A DNA stretch of 64,000 nt, from NCBI GenBank assembly GCA_012840085.1, contig DUMB01000098.1, forward strand, positions 62,001 through 126,000, written 5' to 3'. Positions 9,357 through 18,247 of this stretch are shown one piece after another. This DNA is from Clostridiaceae bacterium. Lineage in GTDB: Bacteria > Bacillota > Clostridia > Acetivibrionales > DUMB01. The translations under genes were made by a program, and so were the position numbers. The notes under the pieces were generated by a model, which was not told the origin of the DNA, ran no database searches, and saw only the letters and a list, made by a program, of their open reading frames with translations. The stretch's first letter is position 1. Every line of letters begins with the position of its first letter.

Positions 9357-10366
9357 TTAAGTTAAACAGAAATCTGCTGATTTTTGTTGTCTTGATAATT
9401 ATTGTTTATACTGTAATTATTGTTCTTGCTTCTTGCACACCGTCCGGTACTGAAGCCAACGTAAGCAGAAAACCTAAAGTTTTGGTGCTGGTAAAATCAA
9501 GTGGCTCCAAATTCTGGCAAACAGTTTTTGCCGGAGCAAAAGTTGCTGCAAATGAGTATAATATAGACCTCCAGTTATCTGCGCCTGAATCCGAGAAAGA
9601 CTATGAAACTCAAAATGAAATGATGGAAAAGGCTATCGAAGACAAGGTGGATGCAATAGTATTTTCTGCATGCGATTTTGATAATTCTGTTGAAGTAGCA
9701 GAGCGTGCTATTGATTCAGGTATTCCGATTATTATTATTGACAGCCAGATCAATACCGACAAAGTCCTGTGCACTATTGGAACTGACAATGTTGAAGCAG
9801 GCCGAATGGCCGGAAGGACACTAATTGAATATATGAACGGGAAGGCAAAGGTGGGAGTTATAAATTTTGAAAAGGGCAGTGCAAATGCTATGCAGAGGGA
9901 ACAAGGGTTTATTGAAAGTATGAAAGGCTATAATGAAATGGTAATAGCTGATATCAGATATAGTTACTCAAATGCTGAATCTCCAAAAAAAGCAACTATA
10001 GATATGCTTAGAGATCACCCTGATATTAATGCAATTGCAACGTTCAATGAATGGACGACTATAGGAGTGGCTAATGCTATTGATGAATTGGGATTGAAGG
10101 ATCAAATAACTGTAGTAGGATTCGATAACAATCCGGAATCAATAAAAATGCTGGAAGATGGAGTTATTGACGCCCTTATTGTACAAAATCCTTTTGCAAT
10201 GGGATATCTGGGAGTTCAATATGCAATTCAGGCAATTAAAAACAAAAATAATTTTGAAGACGTAGACACAGGTACTGTTGTAATCAACAGAGAGAATATG
10301 TACAATATTGAAAATCAAAAGCTGTTGTTTCCATTTTCCTATTCCAAGGATAAAAAGGAGGACTAA
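9353..10366 (+). CDS. Membrane-anchored periplasmic-binding-protein-like sugar sensor (XylFII-like)
   Basis: This is a ribose/galactose-type binding protein fold (Peripla_BP_4-like). An N-terminal hydrophobic segment ends in a lipobox (LASC), then comes the fold with KSSGSKFWQTVFAGAKVAANEY, AIVFSACDFDNS, GIPIIIIDSQI, TIGTDNVEAGRMAGRTL, FNEWTTIGVANAIDELG and VVGFDNNPES. No permease or ATPase gene accompanies it. Instead it overlaps the kinase gene by 4 bp. By analogy with the XylFII-LytS-YesN system, it probably presents bound sugar to the kinase ectodomain rather than to a transporter. The ligand is likely an aldohexose or pentose. The sensing role is inferred from gene order. Confidence 0.85.
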   Translation: MIKLNRNLLIFVVLIIIVYTVIIVLASCTPSGTEANVSRKPKVLVLVKSSGSKFWQTVFAGAKVAANEYNIDLQLSAPESEKDYETQNEMMEKAIEDKVDAIVFSACDFDNSVEVAERAIDSGIPIIIIDSQINTDKVLCTIGTDNVEAGRMAGRTLIEYMNGKAKVGVINFEKGSANAMQREQGFIESMKGYNEMVIADIRYSYSNAESPKKATIDMLRDHPDINAIATFNEWTTIGVANAIDELGLKDQITVVGFDNNPESIKMLEDGVIDALIVQNPFAMGYLGVQYAIQAIKNKNNFEDVDTGTVVINRENMYNIENQKLLFPFSYSKDKKED

Positions 10367-10919
10367 AAACTTAAACCAACCTATTATCATTTTTATCATT
10401 ATTATTTTTTATTTTGTGCAAAACCTTTATATCATGCTCAAAATACTTATTTTTTACTAACAATACTTATTATTACACTTATAATACATAATTTTATTAG
10501 TTTAAAAAATCTACTGTAAAACTAGAGAGTTTTTTTTAACTAACAGAGATAGAAATCGAATTCACTGTAAGTAATTTAATTGCTAATATATATTCAAAGA
10601 TGATTTTAGAAATAATATATTTTTTGTTATCCTATGTTTTTGTACTAATTATTATTTTGGATGAATTTGTGATGGAAAGTTTTACTGAATTTTTTAGTAA
10701 TTCTTAAAATTTAGTTCTCGTTCGGACTGTCTAGTGGTGCTTTAATTAATGACATTAAATGACATTATAAAAATAGCACACTTAATAAATTCATGCTAAA
10801 TATTTTTAAAGCAGCTAAATTTATTAAGTATGCTTAATTTTATTATGCCTTTTTCTGTTGTTAACCATAAATTGTGACTGTTAACCGGTCTCAATATTAT
10901 TATATAGGAGGTATAAAGA
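10367..10919 (+). other. Long AT-rich intergenic region upstream of the GH2 gene
   Basis: 553 bp without a credible gene. It holds a tandem pair of ATGACATTAA-like 10-mers near 10749-10768, an inverted repeat CTTAATAAATT (10781-10791)/AATTTATTAAG (10818-10828), and a direct repeat TGTTAACC spaced 20 bp (10859 and 10879) just upstream of the GH2 ribosome site. TTGTGA-17-TATTAT (10872-10900) is promoter-like, but it would leave only a very short leader. Confidence 0.5.
10859..10886 (+). promoter_or_regulatory. Candidate activator site: TGTTAACC direct repeat upstream of the GH2 gene
   Basis: TGTTAACC occurs at 10859-10866 and 10879-10886. The two copies are 20 bp apart, about two helical turns, the arrangement expected for an AraC-type dimer. 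They lie 34-61 bp upstream of the GH2 start codon. The YesN protein at 5907 is a candidate binder. Confidence 0.35.
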
Positions 10920-13900
10920 ATGAAAAGAAAAGTACTAAGCATCTTGTTAGTGTTCTTATTGGCTTTCGGGCCTTTAGGAAACATACTGCATGCATTTGCA
11001 GCAGAAGGGTTTACCGGAACCGAATGGAACGGTACCCCGGGTGTTTTCAGAGTCGGGAATGAGAAAGTGAGCGTCAGAACAATCTCATATCCTAACGTAA
11101 ATGAGGCACTCACATTAAAATTTGAAGATTCGATGTATTATCAATCTTTAAATGGAATGTGGAAGTTCCATTGGGCAGACAATCCAACTAACAGACCTGT
11201 AAATTTCTACAAGGAAGATTATGATGTGTCTGAGTGGGATGAAATCCCGGTACCCAGCAACTGGCAGCTACAAGGGTATGGACAAATTGTTTATATGAAT
11301 CAGGAAGTGCCGTGGGAAGCATATAATGAATATGCAGGTGCGACAACAAGAGTAACTAATGGTTCAAAAGCGGTTCCTATAAATCATAATGAGGTAGGCT
11401 CTTACCGCCGTACTTTTACTGTTCCTGAGAGCTGGAACGGACAGGATGTATACATATCTTTTCAGGGTGTTAAATCAGCTTATTATGTATGGATAAACGG
11501 CCAGCCGGTAGGTTATAGTGAAGACAGCTTTATGGCTACTGACTTTAACATTACCCCCTATTTAAAGCCAGGTGAGAATATACTGGCTGTGGAAGTATAC
11601 CGCTGGTCGGACGGTGCCTGGCTTGAAAATCAGGATATGATTGACTTAAGCGGTATATTCCGTGATGTTTATTTGTATGCCAACCCCAAGGTTCGTATTC
11701 GTGACTATAATATCAGAACTGACCTGGATGAAAACTATGAGGATGCCGTTTTATCTTTGACAGTCAACGTGAAAGATAGTACAGGCGTTTCAGAAGATAT
11801 TTACACTGTTGAGGCACTCCTGTACGATTGGAATAACAATCCTGTATTTGAATCACCCATGCAGTATACTGTTAATTTTGAAAACGGGGAAACTGAAGTT
11901 GTGGCAAGCATGTCCAGGAACGTAGAAAATCCCCTGAAATGGTCTGCTGAAAAGCCAAATCTTTATAAAATGGTGCTCATCTTAAAAGATGAAACAGGTA
12001 AGGCGATTCAAATATTAAGCTCCAGAGTCGGTTTCCGTGAAATTGAATTAAAAGACGGACAAGTGAAGATTAATGGTAAAGCCATCCTGATCAAAGGAGT
12101 AAACCGTCATGAGGTTCATCCCGATGTAGGATATGCCATGACAAAAGAGCAGATACTGGAAGATGTTCTGATCATGAAGAGATTTAATATAAACGCTATT
12201 CGTACGGCACATTATCCACATTCACAAGCGTTATACGATATTGCCGATGAATACGGAATGTATATCATGGATGAAGCAGATAATGAAACACACAGTGCAA
12301 GACCCTTTGCAGCAGGAAGCCAATTCCCTGCATGGCACCCAGCTGTGGAGCAGCGTATTTATGATATGTATGAAAGAGATAAAAATCATCCTTCAGTTAT
12401 ATTCTGGTCCATGGGAAATGAATGCGGCTCAGGAACGCCCTTCAACAATGCCAGGAACTGGCTGAAGGCAAATGACCCGACCCGTCTGATTCATTTCCAG
12501 GCTGATAATAATATAGCAGATTTCTATAGTACAATGTACCCAGCGTTGTCGAGCCTTGAAAGTTATGGAAAGTCCGGCAACACCAAGCCTTATATTATGT
12601 GTGAATATCTCCATGCAATGGGCAACAGCGGCGGTAACGTGAAAGAATATTGGGAAATAATTGATACATACCCCAATCTTCAGGGAGGCTATATCTGGGA
12701 CTGGGCAGACGAATCGGTAAGACTCCCGGTGGATGAAGGTGTTAACGGCTTGCCAATTCCTGAGGGATATACAGGGGAGACATATTTCTCATACGGCGGA
12801 GATTGGGGAGAGGATAACACCGATGGAATTTTCTGTATGAACGGATTGGTGAACCCTGACAGAACACCCCAGCCTGAGCTTTATGACGTAAAAGCAGCAT
12901 ACCAGAATTTCAAAGTTAAATCTGTCAATCTTGATGAAAATCAGATTGAGCTTTGGAATCAGAACTTATTTACCAACCTGAATGAATATGATGCTACATG
13001 GACGCTGGCTGAAGATGATACTGTGCTGCAGGAAGGAAAACTGGATATTGATCTTCCGGGAGAAGCAACCAAAATAGTGACATTACCTATTGAAAAACCT
13101 GTGCTAAAAGCCGGTGCTGAGTATTGGCTCAATATAAGCATAAAACTGAAGGAAGATACAAACTGGGCTCCAAAGGGCCATGAAGTGGCAAGGCTCCAGT
13201 TTAAGATGCCTTATGAAGTGCCCAAGGCACCAGGTTTTGATACGAAGAATATGTCACCGCTCACAGTTAATGAATCAGATACTCAGGTAAATATAGCAGG
13301 AAAGGATTTTTCAATAGTATTTGATAAGGAAAAAGGAACGTTATCTTCCTATAAATATCAGGGTAAAGATCTGATTAAGGAAGGCCCGATGCCTAATTTC
13401 TGGAGAGCTCCTGTGGATAATGACATAATGAACGGCATGACTACCCGCGATGCCACCTGGAAGTATGCAGGCAAAAACATGCAGGTAAATAAAGTAACAG
13501 TTGAAGAGATTTATGACAAATTATTGAAAATTCAAGTGGATGCAACTATACCAACTTCCGCTGCATCCGGCTTCATAGCAGACTACTATATCTATGGCAG
13601 TGGCGAAGTGATTGTAAACTGTACCCTGCAGCCAAACCGTTCTTTGTCTGAAGTTCCTGAAGTAGGAATGGAATTGATGATTCCGGGCGAGTTTAAGAAC
13701 ATGAAGTGGTACGGAAGAGGAGAACATGATCATTATTGGGACCGTTATGACGGTGCATTTGTAGGGGTTTATACCAGTACTGTGGATGAGCAGTTCTTCC
13801 CATATCCCAATCCCCAGGACACCGGAAATAAAATGGACGCACGCTGGCTTACTTTGACCGACAATGAAGGGTTCGGACTGATGGTTGGCGGACTTCCGAC

Positions 13901-15344
13901 TTTTGATTTCAGTGCTCTATATTATACCGATATTCAGTTGGATGATGCACGCCATCCATATGAGCTGACTAAACTGGACGATATTTCACTGGAAGTGAAT
14001 TACCGCCAGATGGGTGTCTGGAACAGCTGGACCGGAACAGCACTACCGCAGTATATGCTGCCTACCAACCAATCTTATTCCTATAAATATGTGTTAAGAC
14101 CGATGACCAGTGCAATGGATCCTATGGAATTAAGCAAACGTTCTGTTGATTTTACACTACTGGAAGATATTAAAGTTGATGGAAAGTCTATCTCAGGTTT
14201 TAACACTAATATCAGAGAATATGAATTGATAATACCTGATTTGGGTGAGGGTCAGCCTCTTCCGGTTGTAGAACCCGTTTATTCAAGGGATGATCTGATA
14301 GTTGAAGTGAATAATGTAACCAAACTTCCCGGAGAAGCTACAATTCATGTAAGAACGAAAGATGATTCAATGAGCGCTGTATATGTTATTAAATTCACTC
14401 CCGTTAAGTTCAGATATGCAAGTGACATGGATTGGGTAAGTGCTACAGTCGGCTGGGGAACAATCGGTAAAGATGTTGCAATATCAGGAAACCCCATAAG
14501 ATTACGCGGTCCAAATGGAAGCATTGTTACTTATGAAAAAGGAATCGGCGTTCATGCGAATTCTGAAATAGTTTATAATCTTGAGGGGCTTGGATTCAAC
14601 AAATTTGAGTCTTATATAGGAGCAGATTTGGGAGCAAATAAGCCGGCAAATACAACCGTAAGGTTTATTGTGATTGCAGACGGAAAAGAAATTTACAGAA
14701 GCGGCGTGATGAGCGGTAATAATGAACAGGTATTTATAAGCCTGGATATTACAGGTGTAAAAGAACTGAGACTGATTGTAGACCAGGTTGATACCAATGG
14801 CCATGACCATGCAAGCTGGGCAGACGCCAAATTTGTTGTAACCGGTGGACAGAGTGGGCCTGTTTTGGACAGTGCTGAGCTGAAGGTAGAGCCCAGCCAG
14901 ATTAAGCCCGGTGAAGTTGCAAACATTACAATAACCGGTTTGATGAGCGACGGAGCAGCTGCTGATTTGACCAATGCAACAATAGAGTATCATTTGAGCA
15001 ATCCTGATATTGCATTCATTGATACACAATATGACCCGGTACAGCTGAATTTGTCATCAGAAGTAGGAGATGCAGAAACTCTTGAGGTGTGGGCTGAAGT
15101 AACATTGAAAGGGAAAACCGTCCAAACAAACAAGGTAATAATTATAATTGACAAGACTGTAACTGTTGAAGGAGATGTAAACAATGACGGTGTAGTTAAC
15201 ATAGGTGACCTTGCTATTGTCGCAAGTCATTACGCAAAGGATGCCAATAGTCCGGACTGGCCTGTTGCAAGGATTGCGGATCTGGATGGCGATGGAAAAA
15301 TAGGAATATCTGATCTGCTGATTATTGCAAGAAAGTTATTATGA
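10920..15344 (+). CDS. Secreted multi-domain GH2 beta-galactosidase with NPCBM and dockerin domains
   Basis: This exported 1474-residue enzyme probably releases terminal beta-galactose. It has a signal peptide (MKRKVLSILLVFLLAFG...HAFA) and a jelly-roll sugar-binding domain (about 70-250). The GH2 Ig and TIM-barrel domains follow, with acid/base Glu501 in WSMGNECG and nucleophile Glu562 in IMCEYLHAMGNS. Next are a beta-galactosidase small-chain-like domain (about 800-1090), a cadherin-like sandwich, an NPCBM domain (about 1165-1310, GIGVHANSEIVYNLEG), an Ig-like domain, and a C-terminal dockerin with two calcium loops (DVNNDGVVNIGD, DLDGDGKIGISD). AGGAGG 8 nt before ATG 10920 fixes the start. 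No cohesin or scaffoldin gene is in the window. The sugar specificity is by family only. Confidence 0.92.
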   Translation: MKRKVLSILLVFLLAFGPLGNILHAFAAEGFTGTEWNGTPGVFRVGNEKVSVRTISYPNVNEALTLKFEDSMYYQSLNGMWKFHWADNPTNRPVNFYKEDYDVSEWDEIPVPSNWQLQGYGQIVYMNQEVPWEAYNEYAGATTRVTNGSKAVPINHNEVGSYRRTFTVPESWNGQDVYISFQGVKSAYYVWINGQPVGYSEDSFMATDFNITPYLKPGENILAVEVYRWSDGAWLENQDMIDLSGIFRDVYLYANPKVRIRDYNIRTDLDENYEDAVLSLTVNVKDSTGVSEDIYTVEALLYDWNNNPVFESPMQYTVNFENGETEVVASMSRNVENPLKWSAEKPNLYKMVLILKDETGKAIQILSSRVGFREIELKDGQVKINGKAILIKGVNRHEVHPDVGYAMTKEQILEDVLIMKRFNINAIRTAHYPHSQALYDIADEYGMYIMDEADNETHSARPFAAGSQFPAWHPAVEQRIYDMYERDKNHPSVIFWSMGNECGSGTPFNNARNWLKANDPTRLIHFQADNNIADFYSTMYPALSSLESYGKSGNTKPYIMCEYLHAMGNSGGNVKEYWEIIDTYPNLQGGYIWDWADESVRLPVDEGVNGLPIPEGYTGETYFSYGGDWGEDNTDGIFCMNGLVNPDRTPQPELYDVKAAYQNFKVKSVNLDENQIELWNQNLFTNLNEYDATWTLAEDDTVLQEGKLDIDLPGEATKIVTLPIEKPVLKAGAEYWLNISIKLKEDTNWAPKGHEVARLQFKMPYEVPKAPGFDTKNMSPLTVNESDTQVNIAGKDFSIVFDKEKGTLSSYKYQGKDLIKEGPMPNFWRAPVDNDIMNGMTTRDATWKYAGKNMQVNKVTVEEIYDKLLKIQVDATIPTSAASGFIADYYIYGSGEVIVNCTLQPNRSLSEVPEVGMELMIPGEFKNMKWYGRGEHDHYWDRYDGAFVGVYTSTVDEQFFPYPNPQDTGNKMDARWLTLTDNEGFGLMVGGLPTFDFSALYYTDIQLDDARHPYELTKLDDISLEVNYRQMGVWNSWTGTALPQYMLPTNQSYSYKYVLRPMTSAMDPMELSKRSVDFTLLEDIKVDGKSISGFNTNIREYELIIPDLGEGQPLPVVEPVYSRDDLIVEVNNVTKLPGEATIHVRTKDDSMSAVYVIKFTPVKFRYASDMDWVSATVGWGTIGKDVAISGNPIRLRGPNGSIVTYEKGIGVHANSEIVYNLEGLGFNKFESYIGADLGANKPANTTVRFIVIADGKEIYRSGVMSGNNEQVFISLDITGVKELRLIVDQVDTNGHDHASWADAKFVVTGGQSGPVLDSAELKVEPSQIKPGEVANITITGLMSDGAAADLTNATIEYHLSNPDIAFIDTQYDPVQLNLSSEVGDAETLEVWAEVTLKGKTVQTNKVIIIIDKTVTVEGDVNNDGVVNIGDLAIVASHYAKDANSPDWPVARIADLDGDGKIGISDLLIIARKLL

Positions 15345-15734
15345 TTATATCAGGTGCGATAATTATTATAATTATGTCAAGAACGATAATGTGATATTGT
15401 GTTAAACTAATTACTAATTCATTGAGAAAGCCCCCTTTTTGGTTACTGGTTCCTGTAAGGAAATCACACCAAAGAGGGCTCTTTTTTTCTCTTTCCGTCA
15501 AAATGGGCAAATTTAAGCCAGGAATAAATCAAAAGCGAACGATAACCATACTAATAATAATCATGTTAATGTATTTTATAAGGTGGTATATTATAATAAA
15601 TACCCGATGAAAAAATCTTAGATGCCGAATCTAACTGTTAATTTCCGACAATAATAAGAGGTGTCTAAATTAAGACTAAACATTTATGCTTATATAAATA
15701 ATGATTTATAAATAATTATAAGGAGAGGATATGA
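15345..15734 (+). other. Intergenic region between the GH2 and desulfoferrodoxin genes
   Basis: 390 bp holding the GH2 terminator (15429-15488) and AT-rich sequence before the dfx ribosome site AAGGAGAGG. The small ORFs that overlap the terminator on both strands are not credible. Confidence 0.6.
15429..15488 (+). terminator. Rho-independent terminator after the GH2 gene
   Basis: AGCCCCCTTTTTGGT (15429-15443) pairs with ACCAAAGAGGGCT (15468-15480), with a small bulge, and is followed by CTTTTTTTCT. The position and U-tract fit termination of the GH2 transcript. Confidence 0.8.
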
Positions 15735-16124
15735 ATGAAGCGTGAAGAGCAAAAGTTTTTCATTTGTAAACACTGTGGAAACATTGTTGGGCTGATCAAC
15801 AATGCAAAAGTTCCGCTAGTATGTTGTGGGGAGAAAATGACTGAGCTTGTTCCAAACACTACTGATGCTTCGGTTGAAAAGCATCTGCCTGTTGTCAAGG
15901 TGGACGGCAATAAAGTAACCGTCGAGGTCGGCTCAGCACCACATCCTATGACAGAGGAACACTATATCAGCTGGGTATATATAGAGACTGAAAAAGGCGG
16001 CCAGCGTAAAGTGCTTGAACCTGGAGAAAAGCCCTATACCGAATTTATTTTAACAGATGATGATAAAGTGCTGAATGTTTTTGCCTATTGCAATCTTCAC
16101 GGGCTTTGGAAAACCAGTGTTTAA
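15735..16124 (+). CDS. dfx: Desulfoferrodoxin (superoxide reductase)
   Basis: This cytoplasmic enzyme reduces superoxide to hydrogen peroxide without making oxygen, a common defence in anaerobes. The 129-residue length fits a two-iron desulfoferrodoxin. An N-terminal desulforedoxin-like rubredoxin centre is shown by CKHCGN...VCCGEKM. The catalytic iron centre ligands are EKHLP, PHPM, EEHYISW and the C-terminal CNLHGLWK (Cys and His ligands). AAGGAGAGG lies 7 nt before ATG 15735. It appears monocistronic. No rubredoxin or rubrerythrin gene is adjacent. Confidence 0.96.
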   Translation: MKREEQKFFICKHCGNIVGLINNAKVPLVCCGEKMTELVPNTTDASVEKHLPVVKVDGNKVTVEVGSAPHPMTEEHYISWVYIETEKGGQRKVLEPGEKPYTEFILTDDDKVLNVFAYCNLHGLWKTSV

Positions 16125-16295
16125 TACCGGTAAGTGTTCACATGTTTTGTAAGCATTGCTTGGTGATGCGATAATAATGATATAGTAAATGAGACTTGGA
16201 AACATGTATAGATATTACAGATATCCATTGCATAGTTTTGCAGATTATTAAGAACTTGCGAAAACAGATATATAAATTATAAACAGATATATAAA

Positions 16296-16324
16296 TTGAC
16301 ATAAAAATAAAATTGGTTTAATAT
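16296..16324 (+). promoter_or_regulatory. Sigma-A promoter for the ECF-kinase operon
   Basis: TTGACA (16296-16301), a 17-nt spacer and TAATAT (16319-16324). Transcription from here would give a leader of roughly 280 nt before ATG 16615. Confidence 0.65.
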
Positions 16325-16440
16325 AATGTTTGTAAAAGCAGTCATGAAGGCTGCACCTGATTTTTCAAGTTTTGTTCAGAAGTATTTTGTGTATATTTTG
16401 TATGTTATAAAGTACTTATTGTATAAATGCATTTGTTGTA

Positions 16441-16535
16441 AAAAGTATTTTTATTAAGCTTTGCACAAAAGTATTTGTATTAAAGCAATTTGTATTAAAG
16501 CATTTGTATAAAAGACAAAAGCATTTATGTATTTG
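16441..16535 (+). repeat. Degenerate short tandem repeats, unit about AAAGCATTTGTATTA
   Basis: Repeats run AAAAGTATTTTTATTA, AAAAGTATTTGTATTA, AAAGCAATTTGTATTA, AAAGCATTTGTATAA and so on, about 15-16 bp each with substitutions. They lie within the probable ECF leader. Confidence 0.6.
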
Positions 16536-16563
16536 GAAAATAGTATTGATGAAAATGCTTACA

Positions 16564-16600
16564 ACCATGAAGGTTTAAATCTTCATGGTATTTTTATTTT
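16564..16600 (+). terminator. Terminator-like hairpin immediately upstream of the ECF S gene (candidate attenuator)
   Basis: ACCATGAAG (16564-16572) pairs perfectly with CTTCATGGT (16581-16589), followed by ATTTTTATTTT. The same CATGAAG heptamer occurs in the early leader hairpin (16343-16349) and could pair instead with CTTCATG. That is the logic of a terminator/antiterminator switch. Confidence 0.65.
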
Positions 16601-16614
16601 GTGGAGGTAATAAC

Positions 16615-17172
16615 ATGAAAAGGTTGTCAACTAAAAAATTGGTATTATCAGGGCTTTTTCTTGCAATAGGGCTTCTATTGCCATTTCTGATAGGCCAAAT
16701 TCCAAGTGTGGGCAGAAGATTATTGCCAATGCATATTCCTGTCTTGCTTTGCGGTTTTGTCTGCGGGTGGCCATATGGCTTGATTGTTGGTTTTATTTTG
16801 CCTGTTTTCAGGAGCGTGTTATTTTCTATGCCACATATGTTTCCTGATGCCATAGCTATGGCTTTTGAACTGGCTACATATGGCTTTATGACCGGGCTTT
16901 TGCATAAATTGCTTCCCAAAAAGAAAGGATTCATATTTGTATCATTGATTTTGTCAATGATTTGTGGAAGAATTGTCTGGGGATGTGTGAGCTTGATACT
17001 ATATGGATTGGGTAATATGGCATTTACATGGGAGCTTTTTATGGCCGGGGCATTCATCAATGCAATTCCGGGCATAGTAATACAAATTATCATTATCCCT
17101 GTTATTGTAGTTGCGCTGGCAAAAGCAAGACTTATAGAAAGTGTGGGCTGGAATGAACAGAAAAGCTTCTGA
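16615..17172 (+). CDS. ECF transporter substrate-binding (S) component
   Basis: This small integral-membrane protein of about 185 residues captures a vitamin-like substrate and docks on the shared EcfA/A'/T module, which is not in this window. Sequence features are a basic N-terminus followed by LVLSGLFLAIGLLLPFLIG and several further hydrophobic helices, with the pattern LPMHIPVLLCGFVCGWPYGLIVGFILPVFRS typical of ECF S proteins (PF12822-like). GTGGAGG fixes the start at ATG 16615; the track start at 16585 lies in the terminator. It overlaps the downstream kinase gene by about 20 bp. The substrate is unknown. The coupled kinase hints at a nucleoside- or pyrimidine-like compound trapped by phosphorylation. 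Confidence 0.85.
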   Translation: MKRLSTKKLVLSGLFLAIGLLLPFLIGQIPSVGRRLLPMHIPVLLCGFVCGWPYGLIVGFILPVFRSVLFSMPHMFPDAIAMAFELATYGFMTGLLHKLLPKKKGFIFVSLILSMICGRIVWGCVSLILYGLGNMAFTWELFMAGAFINAIPGIVIQIIIIPVIVVALAKARLIESVGWNEQKSF

Positions 17173-18247
17173 AATGAGCATAAAAGCTTTATTGGTAAGG
17201 CATTATAATTTGTATCCCAGGATACAAATTCAGGATGCAGTCAAGCTTATATATCAGAATGAATTTGCAGGCGGGCATTTCATTGAAAATGAGGAGGAAA
17301 CTCTCCGAAAACTGCAGACTGAGTGGCGTTACCTGGAACAAATTGCGCCGGATAGGAAAACAACCGGTGATGTCTTTGAAGATATAGGCAACAATCTTTG
17401 CAGGCTTCATTTAGCTGCCTTGAAACATTATAGTATCAGCCTCAGTACAATAAACAGGCTATTCATAAACACAGCCAACTCAGTCAGAGGAAGCATTAAG
17501 GGCTTTGAAGAAAAACTGGATGAGCTAAGACAGTGCTGTAAGGAAGGACAGCTTCCCTTTTCATTGGAAGAGTTGGAAGCCTGCTTGAGTTCATATAAGG
17601 AAAAAGGTTATCCTCCAATCAGTCACAGCGAGGTATACCGCAAGGCCTATTTCCCTGCATACCGTATTGTGAGGTCAGAATATTGCGATTTTTTTGAGCT
17701 GTTCTGCAGAATAGACTCCCTGATGAAAGTAAAGGACAGAGTCAATGTAGCTATTGACGGAAATTGCGGAGCAGGGAAAACTACATTGTCCTTGCTGATA
17801 GGCAATATATACGATTGCAACATATTTCATATGGATGATTTCTTCCTGACGCCTGAAATGAAGACAGAAGAGCGTTTGAATGAGGTTGGCGGAAATGTTG
17901 ATTATGCCCGGTTCAAAAATGAAGTTATTGACGGACTGAATAGCGGCAGCGAATTTCAATACCGCAAGTACGATTGCAAACAAATGATATTTGGACCACC
18001 CATATCAGTAATCCCAAAAAAACTAAATATTATAGAGGGTTCTTACAGCATGCATCCGACTTTGGTGAACAATTATGACCTGAAAGTTTTTTTGCACATA
18101 GATGAAGAAAAACAAATTTCCCGTATTTTGAATAGAAATGGTCCTTTAATGTTAAAAAGATTTATTAATGAATGGATACCCATGGAAAACCGTTATTTTA
18201 GCGAGTTGAAGATTCAGGAACAATGCGATTTGGTTTTTGAGGCATGA
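17153..18247 (+). CDS. P-loop kinase with uridine-kinase-like C-terminal domain and an unassigned N-terminal domain
   Basis: The C-terminal half (from about residue 195) is a uridine kinase/phosphoribulokinase-like NTPase: Walker A DGNCGAGKTTLS, then FHMDDFFL, a substrate region VGGNVDYARFKNEVIDGL, and IIEGSYSMHPTL, all matching the udk fold. The first 190 or so residues (KALLVRHYNLYPRIQIQDAVKLIYQNEFAGGHFI...) are not recognised by me. Its start overlaps the ECF S gene. ATG 17153 or 17174 are alternatives, both with poor ribosome sites, so translational coupling is likely. It may phosphorylate the imported compound. Substrate identity is open. Confidence 0.75.
   Translation: MNRKASEMSIKALLVRHYNLYPRIQIQDAVKLIYQNEFAGGHFIENEEETLRKLQTEWRYLEQIAPDRKTTGDVFEDIGNNLCRLHLAALKHYSISLSTINRLFINTANSVRGSIKGFEEKLDELRQCCKEGQLPFSLEELEACLSSYKEKGYPPISHSEVYRKAYFPAYRIVRSEYCDFFELFCRIDSLMKVKDRVNVAIDGNCGAGKTTLSLLIGNIYDCNIFHMDDFFLTPEMKTEERLNEVGGNVDYARFKNEVIDGLNSGSEFQYRKYDCKQMIFGPPISVIPKKLNIIEGSYSMHPTLVNNYDLKVFLHIDEEKQISRILNRNGPLMLKRFINEWIPMENRYFSELKIQEQCDLVFEA

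Larger units (their letters stand above)
16125..16614 (+). other. Intergenic region and probable attenuated leader of the ECF transporter operon
   Basis: 490 bp comprising a good promoter (16296-16324), an early hairpin GCAGTC...GGCTGC (16338-16354), a stretch of degenerate repeats (16441-16535), and a terminator-like hairpin (16564-16600) ending just before the ribosome site of the ECF gene. I did not recognise a known riboswitch class in it. Confidence 0.6.

Noticed and set aside
14502-15029. 175-codon minus-strand ORF inside the GH2 gene
   Set aside because: Antisense shadow of the NPCBM/Ig region; no ribosome site.
15422-15610. 62-codon plus-strand ORF and the opposite 15322-15510 ORF
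   Set aside because: Both overlap the GH2 terminator hairpin; no ribosome site and no family resemblance.
16296-16614. TPP, preQ1, T-box or THF riboswitch in the ECF leader
   Set aside because: No match to the class motifs I know (such as the T-box AGGGTGG or the TPP CTGAGA core); left as an unassigned leader.
16575-17093. 172-codon minus-strand ORF opposite the ECF S gene
   Set aside because: Mirror of transmembrane coding sequence; the ECF gene has a good ribosome site and family match.
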